A DNA stretch of 64,000 nt from Kutzneria sp. GTDB taxonomy: Bacteria; Actinomycetota; Actinomycetes; Mycobacteriales; Pseudonocardiaceae. Location: the NCBI GenBank assembly GCA_019239965.1, contig JAFAZC010000059.1:1-64000 (forward strand). The letters are read 5' to 3'. A program made the translations under genes and the position numbers. Positions 33,210-41,286 of the stretch are shown here, piece after piece (position 1 is the stretch's first letter; every line of letters begins with the position of its first letter). The notes beneath the pieces were generated by a model that had not been told where the DNA came from, ran no database searches, and saw only the letters and a list, made by a program, of their open reading frames with translations.

Positions 33210-33250
33210 CTCTCCCGCGAGCCGGCGGGCGCGGCACGGATCCGGGAGAG
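33210..33250. terminator. Possible bidirectional terminator
   Basis: CTCTCCCG (33210-33217) and CGGGAGAG (33243-33250) form 8-bp arms around a GC-rich 25-nt centre, between two converging genes. No T-run. Confidence 0.4.
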
Positions 33251-33251
33251 G

Positions 33252-33602
33252 TCAGCCCCAGCCGAGTCGGTGCAAGGTCTCGTCGTCGAGGCCAAAGTGG
33301 TGGCCGATCTCGTGCATCACCGTGACCGCGATCTCGTCGACCACATCGTCCTCGCTGTCGCAGATGTCCAGGATGGCCGCACGGTAGATCGAAATCCGGT
33401 CCGGCAGGACTCCGCCGTAGTCGGCGGTCCGCTCGGTCAGGGCGATCCCGTGGTACAGCCCGAGCAGCGAAGGGTCCTCGGCGTTGCGCTCCTCGACGAG
33501 GATCACGACGTTGTCCATCGCCGCGGCGAACCGGGGCGGGAGGAGGTCGAGCGCCTGGCCGACCAACTCCTCGAACCGGCTCGGCGCCATATCGAAAGCC
33601 AC
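33252..33602 (-). CDS. Small zinc metallopeptidase-family protein
   Basis: 116 residues with a HExxH zinc motif in VMHEIGHHFGLDDETLHRLGW near the C-terminus; this arrangement marks the actinobacterial minimal zincin family (Rv3836-like). Before it lies a well-conserved-looking ISIYRAAILDICDSEDDVVDEIAVTV segment. There is no signal peptide, so a cytoplasmic role is likely. The start shares one base with the stop of the septum-formation gene region behind it. Substrate unknown. The neighbouring pheA-Rv3837-like-Rv3836-like-Rv3835-like order matches mycobacteria. Confidence 0.9.
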   Translation of the reverse strand: MAFDMAPSRFEELVGQALDLLPPRFAAAMDNVVILVEERNAEDPSLLGLYHGIALTERTADYGGVLPDRISIYRAAILDICDSEDDVVDEIAVTVMHEIGHHFGLDDETLHRLGWG

Positions 33603-34552
33603 TAGTGCGAGTCCTGGGGATTGGAACTGGGTGCGGCCTGTGTGGAGGACGGCACCAGCTGCGGGCCGACTCCCTTGACCGAATTGATGATCTTCTGGAG
33701 CCCTGATCCGTCGGGCAGTTTCTGGCCCACCTTGCAGTTGACCTTCATGGATCCGATGGCCCAGCTTTCCTGGTGAACCACGTCCCAGGTCACACCGAGC
33801 CCGTTCTTCGTCAGGTCATAACCCTTGGTGTAGTCGGTTGCGGCCTTGCCGCAGGCCGGAGACAGCGCGGCGTCCTGCTTGCCCTGGTCGGGGTACCCGT
33901 CGGGAAACAGCGGCTTGAGATCGACGATGCCGACGATCTCGTACGCGTGTGCGTTGTCACACGGTACGGGGTCGCTGACGCTCTTGCCATCGATACCAAG
34001 GCAGGTGCCGACGTCGTACACCGCGGACTGGTCACCGGTGGTCGCCGACCCAGTCGCCGGCAGCAGCTTGCCGCCGGGGCCGATCACCTGCAGCCCGCAC
34101 CGCATGCTGCGGCTGCCCGCGGCCCACTGCTGGTCCTTCGGCTTGAGTGCGCCGGTGTGGTATCTGCCATACGGATCAAGCTTGTTCGACATGAACCGCG
34201 CCGTAACCCCCGTGCAGTTGTCCTGCACGATCTTCTGCCACAGCGTGCCGTCGGGGAACGGGGCGTCCGCGGGGTAGGACGCGGCGAGGTCGACAGTGCC
34301 GGCGATCTCGAACAGGTGCGAGGCCGAGCAGTCGACCTTGTTCATGTCGTTGCCGTCGGTCCACATCAGGCAACTGCCGTCGGGCGCCTCGAACGCGACG
34401 TTGCTCGCGGCCGCGGACAGTCCACCGAGCGGCCAGGAGAACAACGTGCTCGTAGCGAGCACGACAAGTGCCCCGACGAAGGCACCGACCATCATCAGAC
34501 GGGTCCGCCCCGGTCGCCGCTTCGGGTGAAACCACTCGGTGAGTTCAGGCAT
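33602..34552 (-). CDS. Septum-formation-family membrane protein (Rv3835-like)
   Basis: 316 residues from MPELTEWFHPKRRPGR; the longer frame upstream runs antisense to the next gene. A short cytoplasmic N-terminus and one TM (about 20-43) anchor a large extracytoplasmic domain. This domain contains two copies of a Cys-bearing septum-formation repeat: LMWTDGNDMNKVDCSASHLFEIAGTV and TCLGIDGKSVSDPVPCDNAHAYEIVGIV. The shared pattern is C/..P.DC..xHxxEixG. The C-terminus is Ser/Thr/Pro/Gln-rich and flexible. Function of the family is unclear despite its name; a role in cell division is only suggested. A GGGAGG precedes the ATG with unusually short spacing. Confidence 0.82.
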   Translation of the reverse strand: MPELTEWFHPKRRPGRTRLMMVGAFVGALVVLATSTLFSWPLGGLSAAASNVAFEAPDGSCLMWTDGNDMNKVDCSASHLFEIAGTVDLAASYPADAPFPDGTLWQKIVQDNCTGVTARFMSNKLDPYGRYHTGALKPKDQQWAAGSRSMRCGLQVIGPGGKLLPATGSATTGDQSAVYDVGTCLGIDGKSVSDPVPCDNAHAYEIVGIVDLKPLFPDGYPDQGKQDAALSPACGKAATDYTKGYDLTKNGLGVTWDVVHQESWAIGSMKVNCKVGQKLPDGSGLQKIINSVKGVGPQLVPSSTQAAPSSNPQDSH

Positions 34553-34619
34553 CGCCTCCCATGATGCCTGTGCTCGCGGGAGACCGACACCGGGTATCTT
34601 TTTCTCAGGGGAGGCGTCG

Positions 34620-35225
34620 ATGTCCGAGAACGACAAAGCCACCGAGCACGATGAGCCTGAGAAGGGGCGCATCAGCTTCCAGGACTCCTCGACGACACCC
34701 AGGCCGCCCACTCTGGCCGAACAGCGGGCCCGCCAGCGGGTCGAGGCCGAGCAGCGCGAGCACGCGGTGGCCGAGGAGGCAGCGCGGGCCGAGGCCGAGC
34801 GCAAGAAGAAGCTTCGCAAGCGGGTACTGATCGGCGGCGGAGTCGGTGTCGGGTTGGTTGGCCTCATCGCGGGTTCGTATGCACTGGCCAGCCCGTCCAC
34901 CGTGACCGCACGCTGTACGGACACCAACGGTGTGGTGGTCGACGACCAGTACTGCGACACCGACTCGGCCTACTACCGCAACTACGGTGGCTACCACAGC
35001 GGTGGCCTGTTCATCTTCCCCGGCGGCCGCCAGTACCACTACTACTACGGCGGGAGCGGCAGCGTCGGGCAGCGGGCGACGGGCGGTACCACCACGCCGC
35101 CGAGCGGCAATGCCAAGGTGACCTCGCCCAGCGGCCGGACCATCCAGCGGGGCGGCTTCGGCGTCAAGGGCGGCGGCGCGAGCGCGGGCAGCGACGGCGG
35201 CAGCGGGAAGAGTGGGGGTAGCTGA
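34620..35225 (+). CDS. Membrane-anchored DUF1190-like protein (YgiB/YjfM position)
   Basis: 201 residues. An acidic, Gln/Glu/Ala-rich helical N-terminus (about 30-66, possible coiled coil) ends in a basic KKKLRKR patch. One TM (about 69-90) follows, and then an extracytoplasmic part with two Cys (99 and 112, TARCTDTNGVVVDDQYC). The tail is very rich in Tyr, Gly and Ser (YYRNYGGYHSGG, QYHYYYGGSG), with repeated PSG/GG segments. The stop is immediately followed by the ATP-grasp gene and then DUF350, the same order seen for the E. coli yjfL-yjfM-yjfC genes, which is why I relate it to DUF1190. The similarity is by context and pattern, not a strong sequence match. Confidence 0.65.
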   Translation: MSENDKATEHDEPEKGRISFQDSSTTPRPPTLAEQRARQRVEAEQREHAVAEEAARAEAERKKKLRKRVLIGGGVGVGLVGLIAGSYALASPSTVTARCTDTNGVVVDDQYCDTDSAYYRNYGGYHSGGLFIFPGGRQYHYYYGGSGSVGQRATGGTTTPPSGNAKVTSPSGRTIQRGGFGVKGGGASAGSDGGSGKSGGS

Positions 35226-36392
35226 GTGCGTCGGGAGACCTCACGGCCCCGCCCGGACTGGCGGCGCCTGGTCGCCGAGCAGGGGCTGGTCTTCGGCACA
35301 CCGTCCATGGGCGCGGGCGGCGCACAGCGGCCGTACTGGGACGAGTCAGCGCACTACGTTCTCGGGTTGGACGAGGTGCTGTCCATGGAGGCCGACGTCG
35401 AACTGCTGCACTCCATGTGTCTCGACGCCGTCGACACCGTGGTGACCACGGAGCGGTACGCCGACTTCGGTATCGCCGAGTGGCTGTGGCCCGCGATCGC
35501 GGAGTCGTGGAAGCGGCGGGATCCACATCTGTACGGCCGCTTCGATCTGCGTTACGACGGTTCCGGGCCGGCCAAACTGCTGGAGTACAACGCCGACACA
35601 CCCACCTCATTGCTGGAGGCCTCGGTCATCCAGTGGAACTGGAAGAGCGACCTGTTCGACGAGGACGACCAGTGGAACTCCATCCACGAGAAGCTGATCG
35701 ACCGCTGGCGGGAGATCGGCACCCTGCTTCCCCACAACGAGCTGCACTTCACCTGGTCATCCGCGGACACCACCGGTGAGGATCACCTGACCGTCGCCTA
35801 TCTGCAGGAGACCGCCGCGGAAGCCGGCATGGACACGATCGGCCTTCCCATCGAGGACGTCGGATGGGACACCACCCTGCAGCGGTTCGTCGACCTCGAG
35901 GAAGCGCCGATGGGCACCGTGGTCAAGTTGTACCCGTGGGAGTGGATGGTCGAGGAACAGTTCGGCCGGCACGCGGTGGACCGCCTTCCCGCCACGTTGT
36001 GGATCGAGCCGCTGTGGAAGATGCTGCTGTCCAACAAGGCGCTGCTCGCTGTGCTGTGGGAAATGCATCCCGGCCACCCCAATCTGCTGCCGGCGTTCCT
36101 CGGTGACCCCGGATTCCTCACCGAGTACGTGCGCAAGCCGCTACTGGGCAGGGAGGGTGCCAATATCCAGGTCGTCGCCCCCGGACACCACGTCGAGACC
36201 GGTGGCATGTACGGCCAGGAGGGCTACGTCTACCAGTTGTTCGACCCGCTGCCCTGCTATGACGGCTACCGACCGGTGATCGGCGCCTGGATGGTTGCCG
36301 ACGTCTCGGCCGGGATGGGCATCAGGGAAAGTGTCGGACTCGTGACCGACGACGGTGCCGCTTTCGTCCCGCACAGAATCGTCGGGTCGTGA
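35226..36392 (+). CDS. Glutathionylspermidine-synthase-like ATP-grasp protein (YgiC/YjfC-like)
   Basis: 388 residues of the ATP-grasp fold related to the synthetase half of E. coli Gsp. The diagnostic segment LLEYNADTPTSLLEASVIQW is at 118-137. Other ATP-grasp pieces are TVVKLYPWEWMVEEQFG, the SNKALLAVLWEMHPGHPNLL region and the Lys in EYVRKPLLGREGANI. It likely forms an amide bond using ATP, joining a carboxylate to an amine. Actinomycetes use mycothiol and generally lack glutathione, so the real substrate cannot be assumed to be glutathione plus spermidine. The GTG start directly abuts the stop of the preceding gene. Next gene is a DUF350 membrane protein 13 bp on. Confidence 0.88.
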   Translation: MRRETSRPRPDWRRLVAEQGLVFGTPSMGAGGAQRPYWDESAHYVLGLDEVLSMEADVELLHSMCLDAVDTVVTTERYADFGIAEWLWPAIAESWKRRDPHLYGRFDLRYDGSGPAKLLEYNADTPTSLLEASVIQWNWKSDLFDEDDQWNSIHEKLIDRWREIGTLLPHNELHFTWSSADTTGEDHLTVAYLQETAAEAGMDTIGLPIEDVGWDTTLQRFVDLEEAPMGTVVKLYPWEWMVEEQFGRHAVDRLPATLWIEPLWKMLLSNKALLAVLWEMHPGHPNLLPAFLGDPGFLTEYVRKPLLGREGANIQVVAPGHHVETGGMYGQEGYVYQLFDPLPCYDGYRPVIGAWMVADVSAGMGIRESVGLVTDDGAAFVPHRIVGS

Positions 36393-36405
36393 ATACTGCT
36401 GACCC

Positions 36406-36831
36406 GTGACCATCTCCTCACTCGGCCAGGGTGTCGGCGCGATCGCGCTGTACGCGGTGATCGGCCTCGCTCTGATGCTCATCGGCTTCTCCATACTCGA
36501 CCTGACCACCCCGGGGAAACTGTCCAAGCTGGTCAGGGACGGTCGGCCGAACGCCGCGGCGGTGACGGCGGCCGGCCTGCTCAGCATGGCGTTCATCGTG
36601 GTGGTCGCGATCTTCAACTCGCCGGCCAAACTCAGCGACGGCATCGTCGCCTCGATGATCTTCGGAGTGGTCGGGATCCTCGCGCAGGTGATCGCAATCC
36701 GCGTGTTCGAGTTCGGGATGCGGATCAATGTCAGTGCCCTGCTCGCGGCGGAGAGGTTCTCGCCGGTCAGCGTCGTGCTGGCCAGTGCGCACCTGTCCAT
36801 GGGCCTTGTCGTGGCGGTCGCCATCAGCTGA
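36406..36831 (+). CDS. DUF350 membrane protein (YjfL-like)
   Basis: 141 residues, four predicted membrane helices (about 8-30, 48-70, 77-98, 115-138) with short loops. It carries the DUF350 signature IGLALMLIGFSILDLTTPGKL near the first helix. The GTG start is 13 bp after the ATP-grasp gene. In many bacteria DUF350 proteins are encoded with PspA, DUF1190 and ATP-grasp proteins, so it probably serves as the membrane platform of the same system. Function unknown. Confidence 0.85.
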   Translation: MTISSLGQGVGAIALYAVIGLALMLIGFSILDLTTPGKLSKLVRDGRPNAAAVTAAGLLSMAFIVVVAIFNSPAKLSDGIVASMIFGVVGILAQVIAIRVFEFGMRINVSALLAAERFSPVSVVLASAHLSMGLVVAVAIS

Positions 36832-36832
36832 G

Positions 36833-36838
36833 TAGATT
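36833..36838 (+). promoter_or_regulatory. Leaderless -10 box of serS
   Basis: TAGATT ends 6 nt before the GTG of serS, right after the stop of the DUF350 gene. The gene lacks a Shine-Dalgarno, so serS has its own leaderless promoter here. Confidence 0.6.
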
Positions 36839-36844
36839 CACCCT

Positions 36845-38110
36845 GTGATCGACCTCAGGACACTTCGCGAGAACCCGGACCTCGTCCGCGCGTCGCAGCG
36901 CGCACGAGGTGAAGATCCATCGCTGGTGGACAGCCTGCTGTCCGCCGACGAGCGTCGCCGGTCCTCGGTGTCCCGCGCCGACTCGATGCGCGCCGAGCAG
37001 AAGCGGCTCGGCAAGCTGGTCGGGGCCGCGAGCGGCGACGAGCGCACCGCGCTGCTGGCCAAGGCCAAGGAGCTCGCGGCTGAGGTCAAGACCGCCGAGT
37101 CGGATCAGCACGCCGCGGACGCCGAATTGGTCGAGGCGCACAGGAGAATCCCCAATCTCGTCGAGGACGGCGCGCCACACGGTGGCGAGGACGACTACGT
37201 CGTGCTCAAGCACGTTGGCAAGCCCCGCGAGTTCGACTTCACCCCGCGTGACCACCTCGAGTTGGGTGAGGGCCTTGGCGCGATCGACATGGAACGGGGC
37301 GCCAAGGTGTCCGGCTCGCGGTTCTACTTTCTGACCGGCGTCGGCGCCCAGCTGCAGATCGCCCTGCTCAGCATGGCCGCACAGCAGGCCGCGGCCGCCG
37401 GCTTCACATTGATGATCACCCCGTCGCTGGTCCGCCCGGAGATCATGGAAGGCACCGGATTCCTCGGTGCGCACGACTCCGAGGTGTACCGGCTACGCGA
37501 TGACGACCTGTATCTCGTCGGCACCTCCGAGGTCCCGCTCGCCGGCTACCACAGTGACGAGATCCTCGACCTCTCCGCGGGGCCGCGCCGGTATGCGGGC
37601 TGGTCGACGTGCTATCGACGGGAGGCTGGCTCCTACGGCAAGGACACGCGGGGCATCATCCGGGTGCACCAGTTCGACAAGGTGGAGATGTTCTCCTACT
37701 GCCCGCCGGAGCAGGCCCATGACGAGCATCTGCGCCTGCTGGCGTGGGAGGAGGAGATGCTCAGCAAGGTCGAACTGCCGTATCGAGTGATCGACACCGC
37801 AGCCGGCGACCTCGGTTCGTCAGCCGCGCGCAAATACGACTGCGAGGCGTGGCTGCCCAGCCAGCAGAGCTATCGCGAGGTCACCTCGACCTCCAACTGC
37901 ACCACGTTCCAGGCGCGCCGACTCAACGTGCGACTGCGCACGGAGGATGGCAGGACCCAGGTCGCGGCCACACTCAACGGCACCCTTGCCACCATGAGAT
38001 GGATCGTGGCGATCCTGGAGAACCACCAGGAGGCCGACGGATCGGTGCGCATCCCCGACGCACTACGTCCCTTCCTCGGCGGCAAGGACCGACTCGTCCC
38101 GGTCACCTGA
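36845..38110 (+). CDS. serS: Seryl-tRNA synthetase
   Basis: 421 residues, standard length. The N-terminal antiparallel coiled coil that grips tRNA-Ser runs about 30-110. The class II catalytic core follows: motif 2 around [21 protein letters not shown], Ser-binding [10 protein letters not shown], and motif 3 [18 protein letters not shown]. The GTG start is preceded by a TAGATT box at 6 nt with no ribosome-binding site, so translation is probably leaderless. It charges the two tRNA-Ser genes in this window. Matches Rv3834c in position. A strong stem-loop follows the gene. Confidence 0.98.
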   Translation: MIDLRTLRENPDLVRASQRARGEDPSLVDSLLSADERRRSSVSRADSMRAEQKRLGKLVGAASGDERTALLAKAKELAAEVKTAESDQHAADAELVEAHRRIPNLVEDGAPHGGEDDYVVLKHVGKPREFDFTPRDHLELGEGLGAIDMERGAKVSGSRFYFLTGVGAQLQIALLSMAAQQAAAAGFTLMITPSLVRPEIMEGTGFLGAHDSEVYRLRDDDLYLVGTSEVPLAGYHSDEILDLSAGPRRYAGWSTCYRREAGSYGKDTRGIIRVHQFDKVEMFSYCPPEQAHDEHLRLLAWEEEMLSKVELPYRVIDTAAGDLGSSAARKYDCEAWLPSQQSYREVTSTSNCTTFQARRLNVRLRTEDGRTQVAATLNGTLATMRWIVAILENHQEADGSVRIPDALRPFLGGKDRLVPVT

Positions 38111-38127
38111 ACAGGCCGACGTGCCGA

Positions 38128-38168
38128 TCTCCGCGCGGACCAGTTGCCCCGGCTGGTCCGCGCGGAGA
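38128..38168. terminator. Strong stem-loop between converging serS and LLM oxidoreductase genes
   Basis: 16-bp perfect arms reading TCTCCGCGCGGACCAG and its complement, with loop TTGCCCCG-like. It lies 18 bp after the serS stop and should terminate transcription from both sides. Confidence 0.75.
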
Positions 38169-38279
38169 CCTTCCTCTCCCCTCACCCCGGCCTCTTTCGC
38201 CCCCCAGGTTCCCCAGATTCCACAAGTACGACGTGCGGCCGGCCGCAATGGTTCCCTTCGAACCGTGGCCTCCATCCGA

Positions 38280-39161
38280 TCAGGTGGACAAGGCGGGCAG
38301 GATGTCGGCGGCGACCGCTTCCAGCACCGCTTCGGTGCCCGCGAACACACCTTCGTGTCTCGGCCACTGAGCGACCACGTCGGTGAACCCGAGTTCCTCG
38401 GCCCTGCCGAGCACATCGGCGAAGAACTCCTTGCTGGACAGCGAGAATGTCGGACAGCCGTCCGACTGCAGGAACCTCCGCATCGTCTCGGGCCGTCGAC
38501 CCGCGGCCGCCAGCGTGTCGTCCATCCGGTGGGACAGTTCGGCGAGCGAACGCCACCAGACCTCGACGGTCTCCCGGTCGGTGCCAGCGGTCACCCACCC
38601 CGCACCGAACCGCGTCGCAAGCTTCATCGCCCTCGGACCGTTGGCCGCGATCACGAAGGGCACCCTCGGCGACTGCACGCAACCAGGCGCCGACCGTGCC
38701 TCGACCGCCGCGTAGTGCTTGCCCCGCCACGTCGTCTGCGGCTTGGTGAGCAGCGAGTCGGTCAGCTCGACGAACTCCTCGAAGCGGCTCGTCCTCATGG
38801 CCGCAGGAATCTCGTCGGTGCCGTACACGGCGTTGTCGTATCCGCCGAGTCCGCCGGCGCCGACACCAAGCACGAGCCGTCCGTCAGAGATGTCGTCCAA
38901 CGCGGTCAGCTCACGGGCGAACACGAGCGGATCCCGGAAGTTCGGCGAGGCCACCATCGTGCCCAGCTGGATCCGCGAGGTCACCATCGCGGCGGCGGTC
39001 AACGTGGGCACCGCGCCGAACCAGGGGCCGTCGACGAGGGAACGCCAGCCGAGGTGGTCGTAGGTCCAAGCGTGATGGAAGCCATACTCCTCGACCGCCC
39101 GCCACTTCGGTTCGGCCGCCCACCAGCGGTACTCCGGAAGAATCGCGATACCGATTCGCAT
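38280..39161 (-). CDS. LLM-class (F420-type) flavin oxidoreductase
   Basis: 293 residues of the luciferase-like monooxygenase TIM barrel. The N-terminus MRIGIAILPEYRWW and GFHHAWTYDHLGWRS fit the F420-dependent branch. Core motifs: TSRIQLGTMVASPNFRDPLVFARELTALDDISDGRLVLGVGAGG, followed by RFEEFVELTDSL and the C-terminal VQSPRVPFVIAANGPRAMKLATRFGAGWVTAG. Actinobacteria have many such paralogues, acting on diverse substrates with F420 or FMN; nothing here fixes the substrate. Converges on serS across a stem-loop. Confidence 0.88.
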   Translation of the reverse strand: MRIGIAILPEYRWWAAEPKWRAVEEYGFHHAWTYDHLGWRSLVDGPWFGAVPTLTAAAMVTSRIQLGTMVASPNFRDPLVFARELTALDDISDGRLVLGVGAGGLGGYDNAVYGTDEIPAAMRTSRFEEFVELTDSLLTKPQTTWRGKHYAAVEARSAPGCVQSPRVPFVIAANGPRAMKLATRFGAGWVTAGTDRETVEVWWRSLAELSHRMDDTLAAAGRRPETMRRFLQSDGCPTFSLSSKEFFADVLGRAEELGFTDVVAQWPRHEGVFAGTEAVLEAVAADILPALST

Positions 39162-39236
39162 TCGGGCAGCGTAATGGCAAGCACTCGCAGACAGTCGTCA
39201 GTGCGGTGATCGGCGGCAACCGGGCACCATGGACGA

Positions 39237-40049
39237 GTGCGTGTGCCCCTTCTCATCGCCTCCGACGTCGACGGCACCCTGCTGAACCCGGCCGAGAGGG
39301 TCACCCGACGCACGGCCGAGGTGATCCGGCGCATCACCGAGTCGGGCAAGCCGTTCGTACTCGTCACCGGCCGACCGCCGCGGTGGGTGCCGCGGGTGGC
39401 CGAGGCCGCCGGCGTCACCGGATACGCGGTCTGCGCCAACGGCGCCGCCCTGTACGACATCGCCGCCGATCGGGTGCTGCGGGCGCGCTGGCTCGACCCG
39501 GTCCTGCTCAATGACCTCAGCGCCGCACTGACCGAGGTGTTGCCCGGTTGCCTCCTCGCCACGGAGCGCGTCGGCGCGACCGCGACCGACGACGCCGGGC
39601 AGCAGTTCCTCGCCGAGCCGGGCTACCGACATCCATGGCCGAACCCCGACTCGACCGCGACCAGCCGCGCGGCCGTGCTCGGCAGGCCCGCCGTGAAGCT
39701 GCTGGTGAGACATTCGTCCATGACCAGTGCGGAAATGGCGCTCGCGGCCGGCGCCGTTGTCGGCGACGAGGTGAGCGTGACCTACTCGAGCAACAGCGGT
39801 CTCATCGAGATCACTGCCGCCGACGCCACCAAGGCCACAGGTCTGGCTGAGGTCGCCGAGCTGCACGGTGTGCCACAGGTAGACGTGATCGCCTTCGGGG
39901 ATATGCCCAACGACGTGCCGATGCTGCGCTGGGCCGGGCATGGCGTTGCGGTGGCCAATGCCCATCCCGACGCGAAAGCCGCTGCCGACGAAGTGACCGG
40001 GTCCAACGCCGACGACGGAGTCGCGCTGGTCCTCGAGCGCTGGTTCTGA
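39237..40049 (+). CDS. HAD-family sugar-phosphatase-like hydrolase (Cof-type)
   Basis: 270 residues. Motif I DVDGTLL (Asp10 nucleophile, Asp12 acid/base), the cap domain from about 85 to 190, Lys in KLLVRHSSMT, and motif IV GDMPNDVPML with the Mg-binding acids. This is the Cof/Rv3813c type, phosphatases of small sugar or nucleotide phosphates. GTG start. It lies 66 bp before the PpgS-like gene. Physiological substrate unknown. Confidence 0.92.
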   Translation: MRVPLLIASDVDGTLLNPAERVTRRTAEVIRRITESGKPFVLVTGRPPRWVPRVAEAAGVTGYAVCANGAALYDIAADRVLRARWLDPVLLNDLSAALTEVLPGCLLATERVGATATDDAGQQFLAEPGYRHPWPNPDSTATSRAAVLGRPAVKLLVRHSSMTSAEMALAAGAVVGDEVSVTYSSNSGLIEITAADATKATGLAEVAELHGVPQVDVIAFGDMPNDVPMLRWAGHGVAVANAHPDAKAAADEVTGSNADDGVALVLERWF

Positions 40050-40102
40050 CCCCGCCGACGGCACTGGCCGTCCACCGGTTCTTGCCGTTTTCCGCAGGCC
40101 GC

Positions 40103-40108
40103 TACCCT
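40103..40108 (+). promoter_or_regulatory. Leaderless -10 box of the PpgS-like gene
   Basis: TACCCT with exactly 6 nt to the GTG start and no ribosome-binding site, indicating a leaderless transcript. Confidence 0.55.
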
Positions 40109-40114
40109 TGCCCC

Positions 40115-40918
40115 GTGTCGAGCAATTCCTCCACGAGCGGTTCCGCCGGGGACGACTCCTTCCGGGGCCGCGTTCTGATCGTGGTGCCCGCATGGAACGA
40201 GGAAGCCGCGGTTGGCGGGACAGTGCGTGAGATCCTCTCCGCGCTCCCGTCCGCCGATGTCCTCGTGGTCAGTGACGGATCCACCGATGACACCGCGCGA
40301 GCGGCGAAGCTGGCCGGTGCACGCGTACTCGAGCTGCCCTACAACCTCGGCGTCGGCGGGGCGATGCGAGCCGGGTTCCGCTACGCGGTCCGGTACGGCT
40401 ACGACGCGGCCGTGCAGGTCGACGCGGACGGTCAGCACGATCCGTCAGAGGTGCCCGCGCTGCTCGCCGGCCTGGGCACCGCCGACGTCGTGATCGGCGC
40501 CCGGTTTGCCGGCAACGGCAGCAACTACCAGGTCCGCGGTCCGCGCAAGTGGGCGATGACCGTGCTGGCCAAGGCGCTGTCCAAGGTGGCGCGAACGAAG
40601 CTGACCGACACCACCTCGGGCTTCAAGGCCACCGGCCGCCGCGCGCTGCCGCTGTTCGCCGAGTACTACCCGGTCGAGTATCTCGGTGACACCATCGAGT
40701 CGCTGGTGATCGCCGTCCGGGCCGGATGCGTGATCAGGCAGGTGCCCGCCAACATGCGACCGCGCCGGGCCGGAACCCCCAGCCACAGCCCGATCAAGGC
40801 GGCGGTCTACCTGTTCCGTGCCGGATTCGCCCTACTGCTGGCACTGATCCGCAAGTGGGACGTTTCAGTCAAGCCCCGCGCCGAGGCCGATGTCGTCGAA
40901 GGGAGCGTGGCCCTGTGA
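40115..40918 (+). CDS. Membrane-linked family 2 glycosyltransferase (PpgS/Rv3631-like)
   Basis: 267 residues with the GTG used; an upstream in-frame start exists but lies before the promoter box. GT2 fold: VVPAWNEEAAVGGTVREI, VSDGSTDDT, and the DXD-like VDADGQHD. The C-terminal region SHSPIKAAVYLFRAGFALLLALIRKW contains the amphipathic/membrane segment of polyprenol-phosphate sugar synthases. The next gene encodes DUF2304 with a GTGA overlap, the Rv3631/Rv3632 pairing, in which the small protein activates the synthase. Likely transfers a sugar to decaprenyl phosphate for envelope decoration. Confidence 0.88.
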   Translation: MSSNSSTSGSAGDDSFRGRVLIVVPAWNEEAAVGGTVREILSALPSADVLVVSDGSTDDTARAAKLAGARVLELPYNLGVGGAMRAGFRYAVRYGYDAAVQVDADGQHDPSEVPALLAGLGTADVVIGARFAGNGSNYQVRGPRKWAMTVLAKALSKVARTKLTDTTSGFKATGRRALPLFAEYYPVEYLGDTIESLVIAVRAGCVIRQVPANMRPRRAGTPSHSPIKAAVYLFRAGFALLLALIRKWDVSVKPRAEADVVEGSVAL

Positions 40919-41286
40919 CCGCCTACATCATCGGCATCATCGGCAGTCTGATCGTGCTCGGCCTGATCGTGGAACTGCTGCGCCGGCGCCAGCTCACCGA
41001 GAAGTACGCGGTGCTCTGGCTGGTCATTGGGGTCATCATCCTGGCGCTGACCTGCCTTGGGCAGACCGGTCTCACAGTACTAAGCCGGGCGGTCGGTTTC
41101 ACCGTCCCGTCGAACCTGCTGTTCTTCCTGGCGATCCTGTTCCTACTCGGGGTCACCCTGCACCTGTCGTGGGAGCTGTCGCGGGTGGAGGACGAGACCA
41201 GGAAGCTGGCTGAGGACCTGGCAATCCTGCGGCTGGAGGTCGAGGACCTCCGCGAGCAGAAGCAGCGAGAGCGCCAGCCTGAATGA
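40915..41286 (+). CDS. DUF2304 small membrane protein (Rv3632-like)
   Basis: 123 residues. Three predicted membrane helices (about 2-19, 34-52, 66-88) are followed by a charged C-terminal coiled coil (LSRVEDETRKLAEDLAILRLEVEDLREQKQ). It overlaps the preceding glycosyltransferase by 4 bp and the flippase by 4 bp. In mycobacteria the homologue Rv3632 is required for full activity of its glycosyltransferase partner, so this is probably an accessory subunit. Confidence 0.88.
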   Translation: MTAYIIGIIGSLIVLGLIVELLRRRQLTEKYAVLWLVIGVIILALTCLGQTGLTVLSRAVGFTVPSNLLFFLAILFLLGVTLHLSWELSRVEDETRKLAEDLAILRLEVEDLREQKQRERQPE

